Positions 1 to 8,172 of a stretch of DNA of 64,000 nt are shown here, piece after piece. Origin of the DNA: Acinetobacter sp. XS-4 (GTDB lineage Bacteria > Pseudomonadota > Gammaproteobacteria > Pseudomonadales > Moraxellaceae); contig NZ_CP094657.1 in assembly GCF_023920705.1 (NCBI RefSeq), positions 1,116,001-1,180,000 of the forward strand, read 5' to 3'. The position numbers and the translations under genes are program-made. Below the pieces are notes generated by a model. The model was not told the origin of the DNA, made no database searches, and saw only the letters and a list, made by a program, of their open reading frames with translations. Numbering within the stretch: the stretch's first letter is position 1; every line of letters begins with the position of its first letter.

Positions 1-188
1 TGGTCTTGTACATTACTGTTTTTACCAATTTGAATACTATTTACGTCACCGCGAATAACGGCAAAAGGCCAGACAGAAACATTTTCGGCTAAGCTAACTT
101 CACCGACTACAACGGCCATGTCATCGACATAACATGTTGTATCAACTTGAGGACGGTGTTCAAGATAAGGACGTATGTTCTTTGCCAT
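1..188 (-). CDS. Gamma-class carbonic anhydrase family protein (partial, C-terminus outside window)
   Basis: Only the first 62 codons are inside the window. The protein begins MAKNIRPYLEH and soon shows the left-handed beta-helix signature of YrdA/PaaY-like gamma carbonic anhydrases, including RGDVNSIQIGKNSNVQD. In this family that stretch holds the first hexapeptide repeats and metal-site surroundings. The ATG is the only good start in frame. It is transcribed off the left edge, so catalytic histidines cannot be judged. Family assignment is good; enzymatic activity is inference, since many members have unknown substrates. Confidence 0.85.
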   Translation of the reverse strand, partial: MAKNIRPYLEHRPQVDTTCYVDDMAVVVGEVSLAENVSVWPFAVIRGDVNSIQIGKNSNVQD

Positions 189-229
189 GAGTAGTATCAA
201 AATAAAATTTGTAGGATTATAAAATAAAA

Positions 230-259
230 AAGCACTCAGGCTAAATAGCATGAGTGCTT
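230..259 (-). terminator. Terminator of dacC
   Basis: A 9-bp perfect stem (AAGCACTCA / TGAGTGCTT) lies just past the dacC stop and is followed on the minus strand by a T-rich run. Confidence 0.85.
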
Positions 260-277
260 AATTCAACTATTCAGAAA

Positions 278-1426
278 TTAGAATAAGTTGCTGAAGAATT
301 GTTTGATATGGTCGATTAAACGTGCAAAGAAGCTTGCTTCTTCAACTGGCTTTAATGCAACTAATGGTTTTTCAGCAATTACTTTACCGTCAAGGCTAGC
401 AACAAGTTTGCCCACGACTTGACCTTTTTGAAGCGGTGCATTTAAGTTAGGTTGAACGACTAACTGCGTTTTAATGCCGTTAGCTTTGCCTTTAGGCATA
501 GTCACACTAAAGTTTTCAGCTAAACCAACTTGAACTTCATCTTCTTTACCAAACCAGACTTTTGCTTTTGCAAGAACTTGATTGGCTGGTTGAATGTTTA
601 CAGTTTCAAAGTTTGCAAAGCCCCAAGACAATAATGTACGTGTTTGATTGGCACGTTCATTAACACTATCTGTTCCGAAAATAACGGAAATGAGACGCAT
701 CGGACCACGTTTGCTTGACGTTGTTAAGCAGTAACCCGCTTCATCAGTATGGCCTGTTTTTAAACCATCTACGCTTGGGTCAGTGTAAAGCAAGGCATTA
801 CGGTTACCTTGTTTAATACCATTAAAAGTAAATTCTTTTTCAGAATAGATTGGGTAATATCTTGAGCTGTCTTTAATAATATGTTGTGCTAAAACAGCCA
901 TATCTTTAGCACTTGAATAATGGCCTTCTGCCGGTAAACCAGTTGAGTTCATAAACTGGGTATTTGTCATACCGATACGTTTTGCTTCCTGATTCATCAT
1001 ATGAGCAAACGTGCCTTCATTTCCGGCAATATGTTCAGCCATTGCTTTTGATGCATCATTACCTGATTGGATAATAATACCGCGAAGCATTTCTAAAACA
1101 GTCGCTGTACCATTTAAAGGGACATACATACATGATTCAGAACTACTTCCTTTACACCATGCAGACTCGTTCATACGAACCTGCTCATTTTCAGTCAGTT
1201 CACCTTTTAATAATTTTTGTTCAATGATGTAGCTTGTCATCATTTTTGTCATAGAAGCAGGAGCAAGCTTTTCATTTTCATTTTTAGAAGCGAGAATTTG
1301 TCCTGTCTCGTAATCCATTAATACATAAGACTTATTATTTAATTCTGGCGGAGCTGATAAGACAGTTGCTGCATAAGAAAAACTTGGTAAGAGGAGGAGT
1401 GCAGCAATAGCGCTTTTTCGAGTCAT
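278..1426 (-). CDS. dacC: D-alanyl-D-alanine carboxypeptidase (PBP5/6 type)
   Basis: This is a low-molecular-mass penicillin-binding protein that trims the terminal D-Ala from peptidoglycan pentapeptides in the periplasm. The chosen start (MTRKSAIAAL) gives 382 residues and puts a Sec signal peptide (about 1-19) at the very N-terminus; a frame extends 20 codons further upstream but would bury the signal. All three active-site motifs are visible: SMTK (S58-K61), SGN (121-123) and KTGH (223-226). A PBP5 C-terminal beta domain and an amphipathic terminal helix (SFFARLIDHIKQFFSNLF) for membrane attachment follow. It is monocistronic, with terminators on both sides. Confidence 0.97.
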   Translation of the reverse strand: MTRKSAIAALLLLPSFSYAATVLSAPPELNNKSYVLMDYETGQILASKNENEKLAPASMTKMMTSYIIEQKLLKGELTENEQVRMNESAWCKGSSSESCMYVPLNGTATVLEMLRGIIIQSGNDASKAMAEHIAGNEGTFAHMMNQEAKRIGMTNTQFMNSTGLPAEGHYSSAKDMAVLAQHIIKDSSRYYPIYSEKEFTFNGIKQGNRNALLYTDPSVDGLKTGHTDEAGYCLTTSSKRGPMRLISVIFGTDSVNERANQTRTLLSWGFANFETVNIQPANQVLAKAKVWFGKEDEVQVGLAENFSVTMPKGKANGIKTQLVVQPNLNAPLQKGQVVGKLVASLDGKVIAEKPLVALKPVEEASFFARLIDHIKQFFSNLF

Positions 1427-1487
1427 TCTAGGTAATTCCAATATCTTGTATGAAGCAGAAGAATCTAGCATTTTAGGATAAAGCAAA

Positions 1488-1512
1488 GCCGACTTCTATG
1501 GGGGAAGTCGGC
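1488..1512. terminator. Terminator between dacC and the upstream small secreted gene
   Basis: A 9-bp stem GCCGACTTC / GAAGTCGGC with an 8-nt loop sits downstream of the minus-strand gene at 1553. T-rich sequence on both sides makes it usable in either direction. Confidence 0.7.
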
Positions 1513-1552
1513 TTTTTCAAACAGTATTGTAACTCAAGAGTTTTTTACTAAT

Positions 1553-1975
1553 TTAGTTTTGCGATTGATATGCTTTCACGTCTTGGCAAACTAATGTGTT
1601 TTGCTCATCACCAGCAGCTTTTGCATCTTTACGTGCTTCTTTTAAGTATTTTTTGAAGCCTTTGTCTTTGCTACGTTTTTCTAATGCAGAAACAGCATCA
1701 GTTTCATTTGGTAGGTAATCTTTAACTAAACGTTCATAGCCTTGAGCAAAATCAGCATCTTTTTTGCCAATAAGGCTTGGGCAAATTTCAGAAAGTACTT
1801 GAATTGCAGCTAATTCTTCAGGAGTTATGCTTTGTTGTGGAGTTACTTCAACAACATTTTCATTTTCGGTTTTCTTTTCATCTGTTTTCTTCTTATCAGC
1901 AGCAAAACCAACTGTTGCCATGCTCATAAGTAAAACCAAAGAGAGCGATTGAACTAAGCTTTTCTTCATAAACAT
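1553..1975 (-). CDS. Small secreted protein, paralogue of the next gene
   Basis: The 140-residue product has a Sec signal peptide (MFMKKSLVQS to GFA, about 1-25), then a charged Lys/Glu-rich linker (DKKKTDEKKTENE) and a compact helical domain. Two cysteines, in EICPSLIGK and LVCQDV, probably form a disulfide in the periplasm. The downstream gene at 2124-2495 shares the same layout: an ICP motif, an EARxxAK helix and a C-terminal cysteine. Start could be the second ATG two codons in. I recognise no characterised family and assign no function. Confidence 0.8.
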   Translation of the reverse strand: MFMKKSLVQSLSLVLLMSMATVGFAADKKKTDEKKTENENVVEVTPQQSITPEELAAIQVLSEICPSLIGKKDADFAQGYERLVKDYLPNETDAVSALEKRSKDKGFKKYLKEARKDAKAAGDEQNTLVCQDVKAYQSQN

Positions 1976-2123
1976 CGATAACCCGAAATAAAATTTTTAA
2001 ATATGTGGTTAGCTTAACCAATTTAGATTTTAAAAAAATGGAAAAAATGTATTGTTATGTTGGTTTTCTGCTTAATACAAAACAGAAAACCTCAATAAGT
2101 CTCTACGCTAAAAGAGAAAAAAT

Positions 2124-2495
2124 CTATTCTTTATAATTGACAATCTCTTCACAGAGTTCATGTTGCTCATGGTGGTCCATTTGTTTTGCACCTTGGCGTG
2201 CTTCATTTAACAAGGTTTTAAACTTTGCATCATTTTGTAGAGTAGAAAGGGTAATTGATTTATCTGAATAGCCATTTAGGTACATCGCAATAATTTTTTG
2301 AGTATTTGACTCAAGTTTTTTATTTGTTCCTACGAAAGCTGGACAAATTTCCTGTAAGACTTGCGTTGCAGCAATATCATCTTTAATTAAGCTATCAGCC
2401 TCTTGTGTTGAGATATCCTCATCGGCAAAAACCGCTTGCGTACACAATGTGATACTGATCCCCAATACCTGAAAAAAAGGAGCAAAAGTTTTCAT
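2124..2495 (-). CDS. Small secreted protein, paralogue of the previous gene
   Basis: A 123-residue protein with a signal peptide ending at VFA (about residue 24). Like its neighbour it has EICPAFVG near the middle, an LLNEARQGAKQ helix near the end, and a second cysteine in HELCEEIVN. The pair look like products of tandem duplication. Unlike its neighbour it lacks the long Lys/Glu linker. About 150 bases separate the two, with no obvious terminator, so co-transcription is possible. No function can be assigned from sequence. Confidence 0.78.
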   Translation of the reverse strand: MKTFAPFFQVLGISITLCTQAVFADEDISTQEADSLIKDDIAATQVLQEICPAFVGTNKKLESNTQKIIAMYLNGYSDKSITLSTLQNDAKFKTLLNEARQGAKQMDHHEQHELCEEIVNYKE

Positions 2496-2596
2496 TTCTT
2501 CACAATTTTATAATGCTATGGAGGCATAAATATATATAATTCAACAAATAATTCAATTGTGAAAACCTTTAGGTTTATTTGTAGAGAAAGATTTTA

Positions 2597-3367
2597 GTGA
2601 ATATTTTAATTGCGAATGATGACGGTGTTTTTGCGCCAGGTATACAGGCTTTAGCTGATGCATTAAAACCACTCGGCCGTGTGGTTGTGGTTGCACCAGA
2701 AAGTGAAAGAAGTGGTTTTTCAAGTGCATTGACATTAGATCGACCATTGCGCCCAATTCAAATTGCCGAAGATGTATGGGCCGTAAATGGTACGCCAGCA
2801 GATTGTGTTTATTTATCCATGAATGGCTTGTTTGATTTCGAATTTGACTTGGTCGTAAGTGGAATCAATAGTGGCGCGAACTTAGGTGATGATGTTTTAT
2901 ATTCTGGAACAGTCGGGGCTGCATTTGAAGGTCGTTTAATGAAGCAACCCGCAATTGCTGTTTCTTTAGCTGGGCCTAATGTGCGTGCTTATAACGATAA
3001 AGAAGATTATGCTCAGGCTGCACAGTGGGTTCATGATTTTATTGCAAGCGGTTTACCAGCTTTGCCTCCACGACACATCTTTAATATCAATATTCCTGAT
3101 GTGCCACAGTTAAAAGGAGCACAAATTACTTATCAGGGACGCCGTGCTCAATCTAAGCCTATTACTAGCCATGTCGACCCACGAGGACGTCAAGTTTACT
3201 GGATCGGATTAGCAGGCGAGGCCGTTACAGATCCGCAGCGTGTTTCAAGCCAGATTCAATCGGATTTCTTTGCGGTAGCAAATGGATATGTCAGTGTTAC
3301 ACCTATTCAAATGGATGCTACAAATTACGCGGTTTTAGAAGAGCTTCAGGTCAGTTTGAGTCAATAA
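2597..3367 (+). CDS. surE: 5'/3'-nucleotidase SurE
   Basis: SurE is a metal-dependent survival phosphatase that dephosphorylates nucleoside 5' and 3' monophosphates in the cytoplasm. The protein starts [15 protein letters not shown], where the N-x-D-D motif binds the metal ion, and continues with [16 protein letters not shown] and the [20 protein letters not shown] core. At 256 residues it matches the family. It starts with GTG, set by a GAGAAAG ribosome site about 8 bases upstream and by exact family alignment at residue 1. It lies upstream of an nlpD-like gene, the classical order, but the usual pcm gene is absent. Confidence 0.97.
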   Translation: MNILIANDDGVFAPGIQALADALKPLGRVVVVAPESERSGFSSALTLDRPLRPIQIAEDVWAVNGTPADCVYLSMNGLFDFEFDLVVSGINSGANLGDDVLYSGTVGAAFEGRLMKQPAIAVSLAGPNVRAYNDKEDYAQAAQWVHDFIASGLPALPPRHIFNINIPDVPQLKGAQITYQGRRAQSKPITSHVDPRGRQVYWIGLAGEAVTDPQRVSSQIQSDFFAVANGYVSVTPIQMDATNYAVLEELQVSLSQ

Positions 3368-3403
3368 TTGAGCTCGAATGTTATAACTTTGTGAATAAAG
3401 AAA

Positions 3404-3430
3404 AAGAGGAACGTGTTTCCTCTTACTTTT
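3404..3430 (+). terminator. Terminator after surE
   Basis: Stem AAGAGGAA / TTCCTCTT with a 5-nt loop is followed by ACTTTTTT. It suggests surE and the nlpD-like gene are at least partly uncoupled. Confidence 0.75.
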
Positions 3431-3478
3431 TTGGTACTCTTAGCCGAAATGATTTGTAGCATTTAGTGAGGGAGATCG

Positions 3479-4306
3479 ATGCATTTAATTGGGCAACAAA
3501 GCAAGGTGAATATCCAAAAAGACAAAATAATGAAAATTATGTTGTTGTCTGTAGTTGTAGGTTTTACCGTGGCTATGGCTGGATGTGCTTCTAAACCACA
3601 AATTAATAATAGTTCTCGCTATGCAATGGCTCCTAACTATTACACAGTTCGTTCAGGTGATACTTTAAGTGGTATCGCAATGCGTTATGGTTTGGACTAT
3701 ATCAGTATTGCCGAAATGAATGATATTCCTGCGCCGTATCGTATTTATGTCAATCAATCGTTGCGTTTGAAGAAAGGTTCTTCACCAAGAACAGTGTCTA
3801 CGCAAGTCATGGCACAACCTGAACAAATTAAGCGTCAAACCATTGCTTTACCAACAACACAGCCAGTTACTCCGGTAACTCAGCCGTCAACTACTGCACC
3901 GTCAACAAATACTACAGTGACTTCGGTTGCACCAAATTCGAGTTTACGTTGGATAAAACCGACCAACGGACCAGTAATTCAAGGGTTTAATTTGGCAAAT
4001 AATGTCAAAGGAATCCGTTATGGTGGAAATCAGGGTGATCCTATTTATGCCGCAGCCGACGGTCAAGTTGTCTATGCAGCTGATGGCTTAAAAGAATACG
4101 GAAATCTGGTTTTAATTAAGCATATTGACGGATATATCAGTGCGTATGCCCACAATAGCAAGATGTTTGTGAAAAGCGGTGATAATATAACCGCTGGGCA
4201 AAAAATTGCCGAAATGGGGTCTACTGGTGCATCTCAAGTCATGCTCGAGTTCCAGATTCGTTTGGATGGAAAACCGATTAATCCTATAAATCTTTTACCG
4301 AAATAG
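3479..4306 (+). CDS. nlpD: NlpD-like lipoprotein with LysM and M23 peptidase domains
   Basis: An outer-membrane lipoprotein probably acting as an activator of cell-wall amidases. A lipobox (VAMAGC) gives a lipidated cysteine. A LysM domain follows (YYTVRSGDTLSGIAMRYG onward), then a Thr/Pro-rich linker and a C-terminal M23/LytM domain. In the LytM domain the zinc ligands look incomplete (GIRYGGNQGDPIYAAADG where active enzymes have H-x-G-x-D), as in NlpD/EnvC-type activators. The strong GAGGGAGA ribosome site supports the start used; a second ATG 17 codons later (MKIMLLSVV) would give a shorter signal. In many gammaproteobacteria rpoS follows nlpD; here a LysR gene does, fitting the lack of rpoS in Acinetobacter. 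Confidence 0.9.
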   Translation: MHLIGQQSKVNIQKDKIMKIMLLSVVVGFTVAMAGCASKPQINNSSRYAMAPNYYTVRSGDTLSGIAMRYGLDYISIAEMNDIPAPYRIYVNQSLRLKKGSSPRTVSTQVMAQPEQIKRQTIALPTTQPVTPVTQPSTTAPSTNTTVTSVAPNSSLRWIKPTNGPVIQGFNLANNVKGIRYGGNQGDPIYAAADGQVVYAADGLKEYGNLVLIKHIDGYISAYAHNSKMFVKSGDNITAGQKIAEMGSTGASQVMLEFQIRLDGKPINPINLLPK

Positions 4307-4321
4307 CTAATGCAAAAAACT

Positions 4322-4408
4322 TAGGTTTCCTCGTATAATGTAATTGGTTGCTTTCATTACAACAATAAGCATTTTTTATAAATTTAGAATTAGATTTGAG
4401 GAAACCTA
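4322..4408 (+). promoter_or_regulatory. lysR leader with inverted repeat over the ribosome site and a consensus -10
   Basis: TAGGTTTCCTC at 4322-4332 is the exact reverse complement of GAGGAAACCTA at 4398-4408, which contains the ribosome site and the A of the start codon. A perfect TATAAT lies at 4334-4339. A transcript beginning after that box would lack the left arm, while read-through from nlpD would carry both arms and could hide the ribosome site. Confidence 0.5.
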
Positions 4409-5337
4409 TGTTAGATCAGCTTCGTGCGATGGGTGTTTTCGCTTGTGTGGTCGAAAAAAGTTCATTTAGTGGTGCGGCACGTGAATTAGGAATTACAACA
4501 AGCGCAGTGAGCCAACAGATTCGCTCGCTTGAACATGAAATGGATGTAACTCTATTACATCGCTCCACTCGTAAACTTAGTTTGACAGAAGCCGGACAGG
4601 CTTTTTTTTCAAGCTGTCAAGAGATGTTGGCGGCCGCTGAAAGGGGAAAAATCAGAATTAATGAATTGAGGGATGACTTAATCGGAGATTTGCGTATTGC
4701 AACAACTCCCGATTTAGCAGTTCAACACCTCATTCCTGCATTATCTCACTGGATGTCAGCTCATCGCGGTTTATCCGTGCATTTCGAAGTTGGGCATCGT
4801 TATATCGATTTACTTGAAGAGCGAATTGATATTGCAGTACGTATGAGTTCAACTCCAGTAGAAGAGAGTAGCTCTGTCATTCCGATGGCTTTTGTAGATC
4901 AAATTTTGGTAGCTTCTCCAAGTTATCTGAATCAGTCTAGTCCAATTGTGCATCCTAATGATTTAAGAGATCATGAATTGTTGTCTATTAATGTCATGAA
5001 TGACTCGCGCCATTTCAATTTTCAACATGTAAAAACAGGTGAAACACTTAATATTGACATGCAAAGCCGTTTGCAGAGCAATAATTTACAAGTTGCAAAA
5101 GCGTTATGTCAGCAAGGACATGGTATTGCACGAATTTTATATCTGGATGCTCAAAAAGAATTAAAAAATGGTTCTTTGATTGAACTCATGCCAGATTGGA
5201 AATTACCAACGTTTACTTTGTATGCTGAGATTGCCAAGCATGAACAGCAGCCAATGAAAATTCAACGTTGTGTTGAAGCACTTAAACAATATTTTAGCCA
5301 GTTAGCAGGAGGGCGAGCGATTCAGATCGTTCGTTAA
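4408..5337 (+). CDS. LysR-family transcriptional regulator
   Basis: A 309-residue LysR protein with an N-terminal winged helix-turn-helix (FACVVEKSSFSGAARELG, then TTSAVSQQIRSLEHEM) and a LysR substrate-binding domain from about residue 90. The DNA-binding half resembles the CrgA/DhcR group that usually controls neighbouring oxidoreductases, but no such target lies beside it. The ATG is chosen because TGAGGA sits 5 bases upstream; a TTG four codons earlier lies inside that ribosome site. It is convergent with the Lon-like gene, with a shared terminator. The effector is unknown. Confidence 0.93.
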   Translation: MLDQLRAMGVFACVVEKSSFSGAARELGITTSAVSQQIRSLEHEMDVTLLHRSTRKLSLTEAGQAFFSSCQEMLAAAERGKIRINELRDDLIGDLRIATTPDLAVQHLIPALSHWMSAHRGLSVHFEVGHRYIDLLEERIDIAVRMSSTPVEESSSVIPMAFVDQILVASPSYLNQSSPIVHPNDLRDHELLSINVMNDSRHFNFQHVKTGETLNIDMQSRLQSNNLQVAKALCQQGHGIARILYLDAQKELKNGSLIELMPDWKLPTFTLYAEIAKHEQQPMKIQRCVEALKQYFSQLAGGRAIQIVR

Positions 5338-5360
5338 TTTTGCAAGTCTAAAAGTAAAAA

Positions 5361-5388
5361 GGGCCTGTATTTTACAGGCCCTTTTTTA
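5361..5388. terminator. Bidirectional terminator between convergent lysR and Lon-like genes
   Basis: GGGCCTGTA / TACAGGCCC stem with a 3-base loop, flanked by an A-run on the left and a T-run on the right, so it works on both strands. Confidence 0.92.
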
Positions 5389-8007
5389 TTACTTCTGTTT
5401 TAATGCAGCAACTTCTTCTGCATTTTCTTGTGGCAGATCATTCGCAGTAAGTTCTTCATGCTTCTTAATTTTTTTCTTATTTTTCTTCTTCTTTTTTGGT
5501 TCTTCTTCAATTTCAGCACCATCTTCAATGGCTTGCCAATATTCAAGTTGTTCCATCACTGCTGCATAAATAGAATTTTTGCTGTATTTACCCTTTTTAT
5601 CGAGTGTACCGACTGGGCGAGCCATTAAAATTTCAAGTGCCTGATCAATTGTATCAATCGCATGGATATGGAATTGGCCGCTGCGAACAACATCAATAAC
5701 ATCTTGACGTAACATTAAATGCTGCATGTTTTGACGAGGAATGATGACACCTTGCTTACCTGTCAAACCTTGCAATTTACATGCATCATAGAAGCCTTCA
5801 ATTTTTGCATTTACGCCACCAATTGGCTGAACTTGTCCTAACTGGTTCATAGAGCCAGTAATCGCCCATGATTGATCAATTGGGATCTGGCTAATCGCAG
5901 AAATCAACGCAGAAAGTTCAGCAACAGTGGCACTATCACCATCGACTTGACCATAGCTCTGTTCAAATGCAAGCGCAGCAGAGAAGTGCAAAATCTGTTC
6001 ACGGCCAAAGTGAGCTTTCAAGAAGCTAGACATCAGCAACACGCCCTTAGCGTGAAGTGAACCACCAAGTTCTACACTACGTTCAATATCAAGAATATCG
6101 CCGCCACCTTGATAAACAGACGCCGTTAAACGTGAAGGTAAACCAAACTCAACATCTGCGTAATGAATAACAGAGAGGGCATTGATTTGACCTAAACGGT
6201 ATCCAGATGTTTCGATTAATTGTGTACCACGTGACAGATCTTGCCAGTAAAGTTCTCTTAAATAGCCTAAGCGGTATTGACGATGTTGTAGAGCTAGGTT
6301 GATATGCTGTTCAGTGACGATCTTATCTTCGGCTTTAAACGCATGGTGGTGTGCTTCTCGAATGAGATCACCTAAAGTAGATGCATGTAATGATAATGAG
6401 CTCTGATCTTCAGCTTGGCGGCTAGAGTCAGTTAATAAAGCTGCTAAAGCGCTACGATCAAATGGCAATAATTTATCAGCTTGTACATAGTCGGCAATCA
6501 ACTGCATATAGGCTTGTTCATTTGTTTCATTGCGCTGAAGAGTATCGGTAAAATCTGCACGAATTTTAAAGACACTGCCAAGTTCTGGTTCAACCTCTAA
6601 AATTTCATAATAAATTTCAGGTTCAGCCATTAAAATAACTTTAATGTCGAGTGGAATTGCAGCAGGTTCAATCGAAATACTACCTGTTAAAGTCAGCATA
6701 TGTTCGAGTGAAGATAATCTAAGCTGTCCAGATTTAAGCGCGCGTTTTAAACCTTGCCAAGCATAAGGTTGCTCTAGTAACTGCTCAGCTTCAAGCATTA
6801 AAAATCCGCCATTGGCTTGATGCAATGAACCCGGACGAATCAAAGTGAAATCTGTGATAATTGTGCCGTTATGGGTGAGCTGTTCAACATGACCGAGTAA
6901 ATTATAGTGTGTTGGAAAGTCTTCAAAAATAACAGGAGCACCGCTATTTGGTTTATTTGAAACAATCACATTGGCTTGATAACGTGCAGGAACACGATTA
7001 AACATTGATGGAGCATAATCATCTTCATCTTGTTCTAAAATCAGTTCAACATTATCAATAATATCTTGCGCATATTGTTTTAAGTAATCTTCGAGCCCTT
7101 TAACCTGACCATATTTATTTAAAATCAGATCCATTCTTGGCATAACGACTTGAGTAGCGATGTCTCGATTTAACACAGAAACCTTGTCACGTGCATCATC
7201 TTCTAAATCACCTAAATGTAGACCAAGGCGATCCAGCTTTTTATCCATATAACGAATATTGGCAGCAATTTCAGCACGTTGTTTACTATTTAACGCATCA
7301 ATATCTGTTTGGGTAAGTTCTTGAACCTGATCATCTTTGACTTGTACTGGCACAAAACCGTGTTTCTCATTACGCGAAATGAGTTTTAAGTCGAGTTCTT
7401 CACCTTCTTTGGTTAGTTCAACAAGCGCTTGCTGTTGTACATCACCTGTTTCCTGACGGATACGTTCAATACGATTGTGATAAGTCTCTGCACTAAAACG
7501 GCGTTCAAGTTGTTTTAAAATAATTTGCCAAGTTTGATCATGTGCCTGTTGAAACTTAGTGCCTTGACCAGCTGGAAAACGTAGAGCAATAGGTTGACGT
7601 GCTTGCTTGAAATTATAGACATACACCCAGTCATCAGGCGTTGGCATTGTTTTGGCGTGCTGCTGTAACAAACGTTTAATCATGGTACGTTTGCCTAAAC
7701 CAGCAGTTCCTACTGCAAAAATATTATAGCCTGAGTAGGGTAAAGAAATTCCCGCCTCTACAGATGCTTTTGCACGATCTTGACCTAAAAAATTATTAAG
7801 AGGTTTGATGCGTTTTGTCGAAGCTGGAATTTTTTCAAAATCTGGAATATGTGTAAGTTGTTCAGGTTTTAAAACTGTCTTATCTAAGGTCATTTTTATA
7901 TCAGGTTTCTCAAAAGCTGAAGGAAATGCATTTACTGTGACGTTTGTGGTGTTTGTTTTAGCGAGTGATAAAGTTGAAATAGTCACTTGATCAAGTTTTT
8001 GTGTCAC
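5389..8007 (-). CDS. Lon-like (LonB/YcbZ type) ATP-dependent protease
   Basis: An 872-residue AAA+ protease of the Lon-related YcbZ group, probably cytoplasmic. Walker A is GTAGLGKRT at about residues 100-108. A long helical insertion follows (about 170-340). The C-terminal third holds the Lon protease domain with the catalytic serine in GDSATVAE and lysine in VNAKIEGF. The tail is strikingly lysine-rich (PKKKKKNKKKIKKHEE), absent from classical Lon and perhaps a nucleic-acid or membrane contact. It is monocistronic. Family assignment is firm; the substrates are unknown. Confidence 0.92.
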   Translation of the reverse strand: MTQKLDQVTISTLSLAKTNTTNVTVNAFPSAFEKPDIKMTLDKTVLKPEQLTHIPDFEKIPASTKRIKPLNNFLGQDRAKASVEAGISLPYSGYNIFAVGTAGLGKRTMIKRLLQQHAKTMPTPDDWVYVYNFKQARQPIALRFPAGQGTKFQQAHDQTWQIILKQLERRFSAETYHNRIERIRQETGDVQQQALVELTKEGEELDLKLISRNEKHGFVPVQVKDDQVQELTQTDIDALNSKQRAEIAANIRYMDKKLDRLGLHLGDLEDDARDKVSVLNRDIATQVVMPRMDLILNKYGQVKGLEDYLKQYAQDIIDNVELILEQDEDDYAPSMFNRVPARYQANVIVSNKPNSGAPVIFEDFPTHYNLLGHVEQLTHNGTIITDFTLIRPGSLHQANGGFLMLEAEQLLEQPYAWQGLKRALKSGQLRLSSLEHMLTLTGSISIEPAAIPLDIKVILMAEPEIYYEILEVEPELGSVFKIRADFTDTLQRNETNEQAYMQLIADYVQADKLLPFDRSALAALLTDSSRQAEDQSSLSLHASTLGDLIREAHHHAFKAEDKIVTEQHINLALQHRQYRLGYLRELYWQDLSRGTQLIETSGYRLGQINALSVIHYADVEFGLPSRLTASVYQGGGDILDIERSVELGGSLHAKGVLLMSSFLKAHFGREQILHFSAALAFEQSYGQVDGDSATVAELSALISAISQIPIDQSWAITGSMNQLGQVQPIGGVNAKIEGFYDACKLQGLTGKQGVIIPRQNMQHLMLRQDVIDVVRSGQFHIHAIDTIDQALEILMARPVGTLDKKGKYSKNSIYAAVMEQLEYWQAIEDGAEIEEEPKKKKKNKKKIKKHEELTANDLPQENAEEVAALKQK

Positions 8008-8172
8008 TGTTGATATCCAGCAAAAGAAAACGAAGTTTGAAGCCTAAAGGTATACAGGTTTAGCATAAAATATCAAGCAAACTTGCGGTTTTTATCGCCA
8101 AACCCAAAATGTTTGCATAAAGAATCTTGAAAGCAATTGTAAGAAGAGTTTGAATAGGCACATTTATAATTT

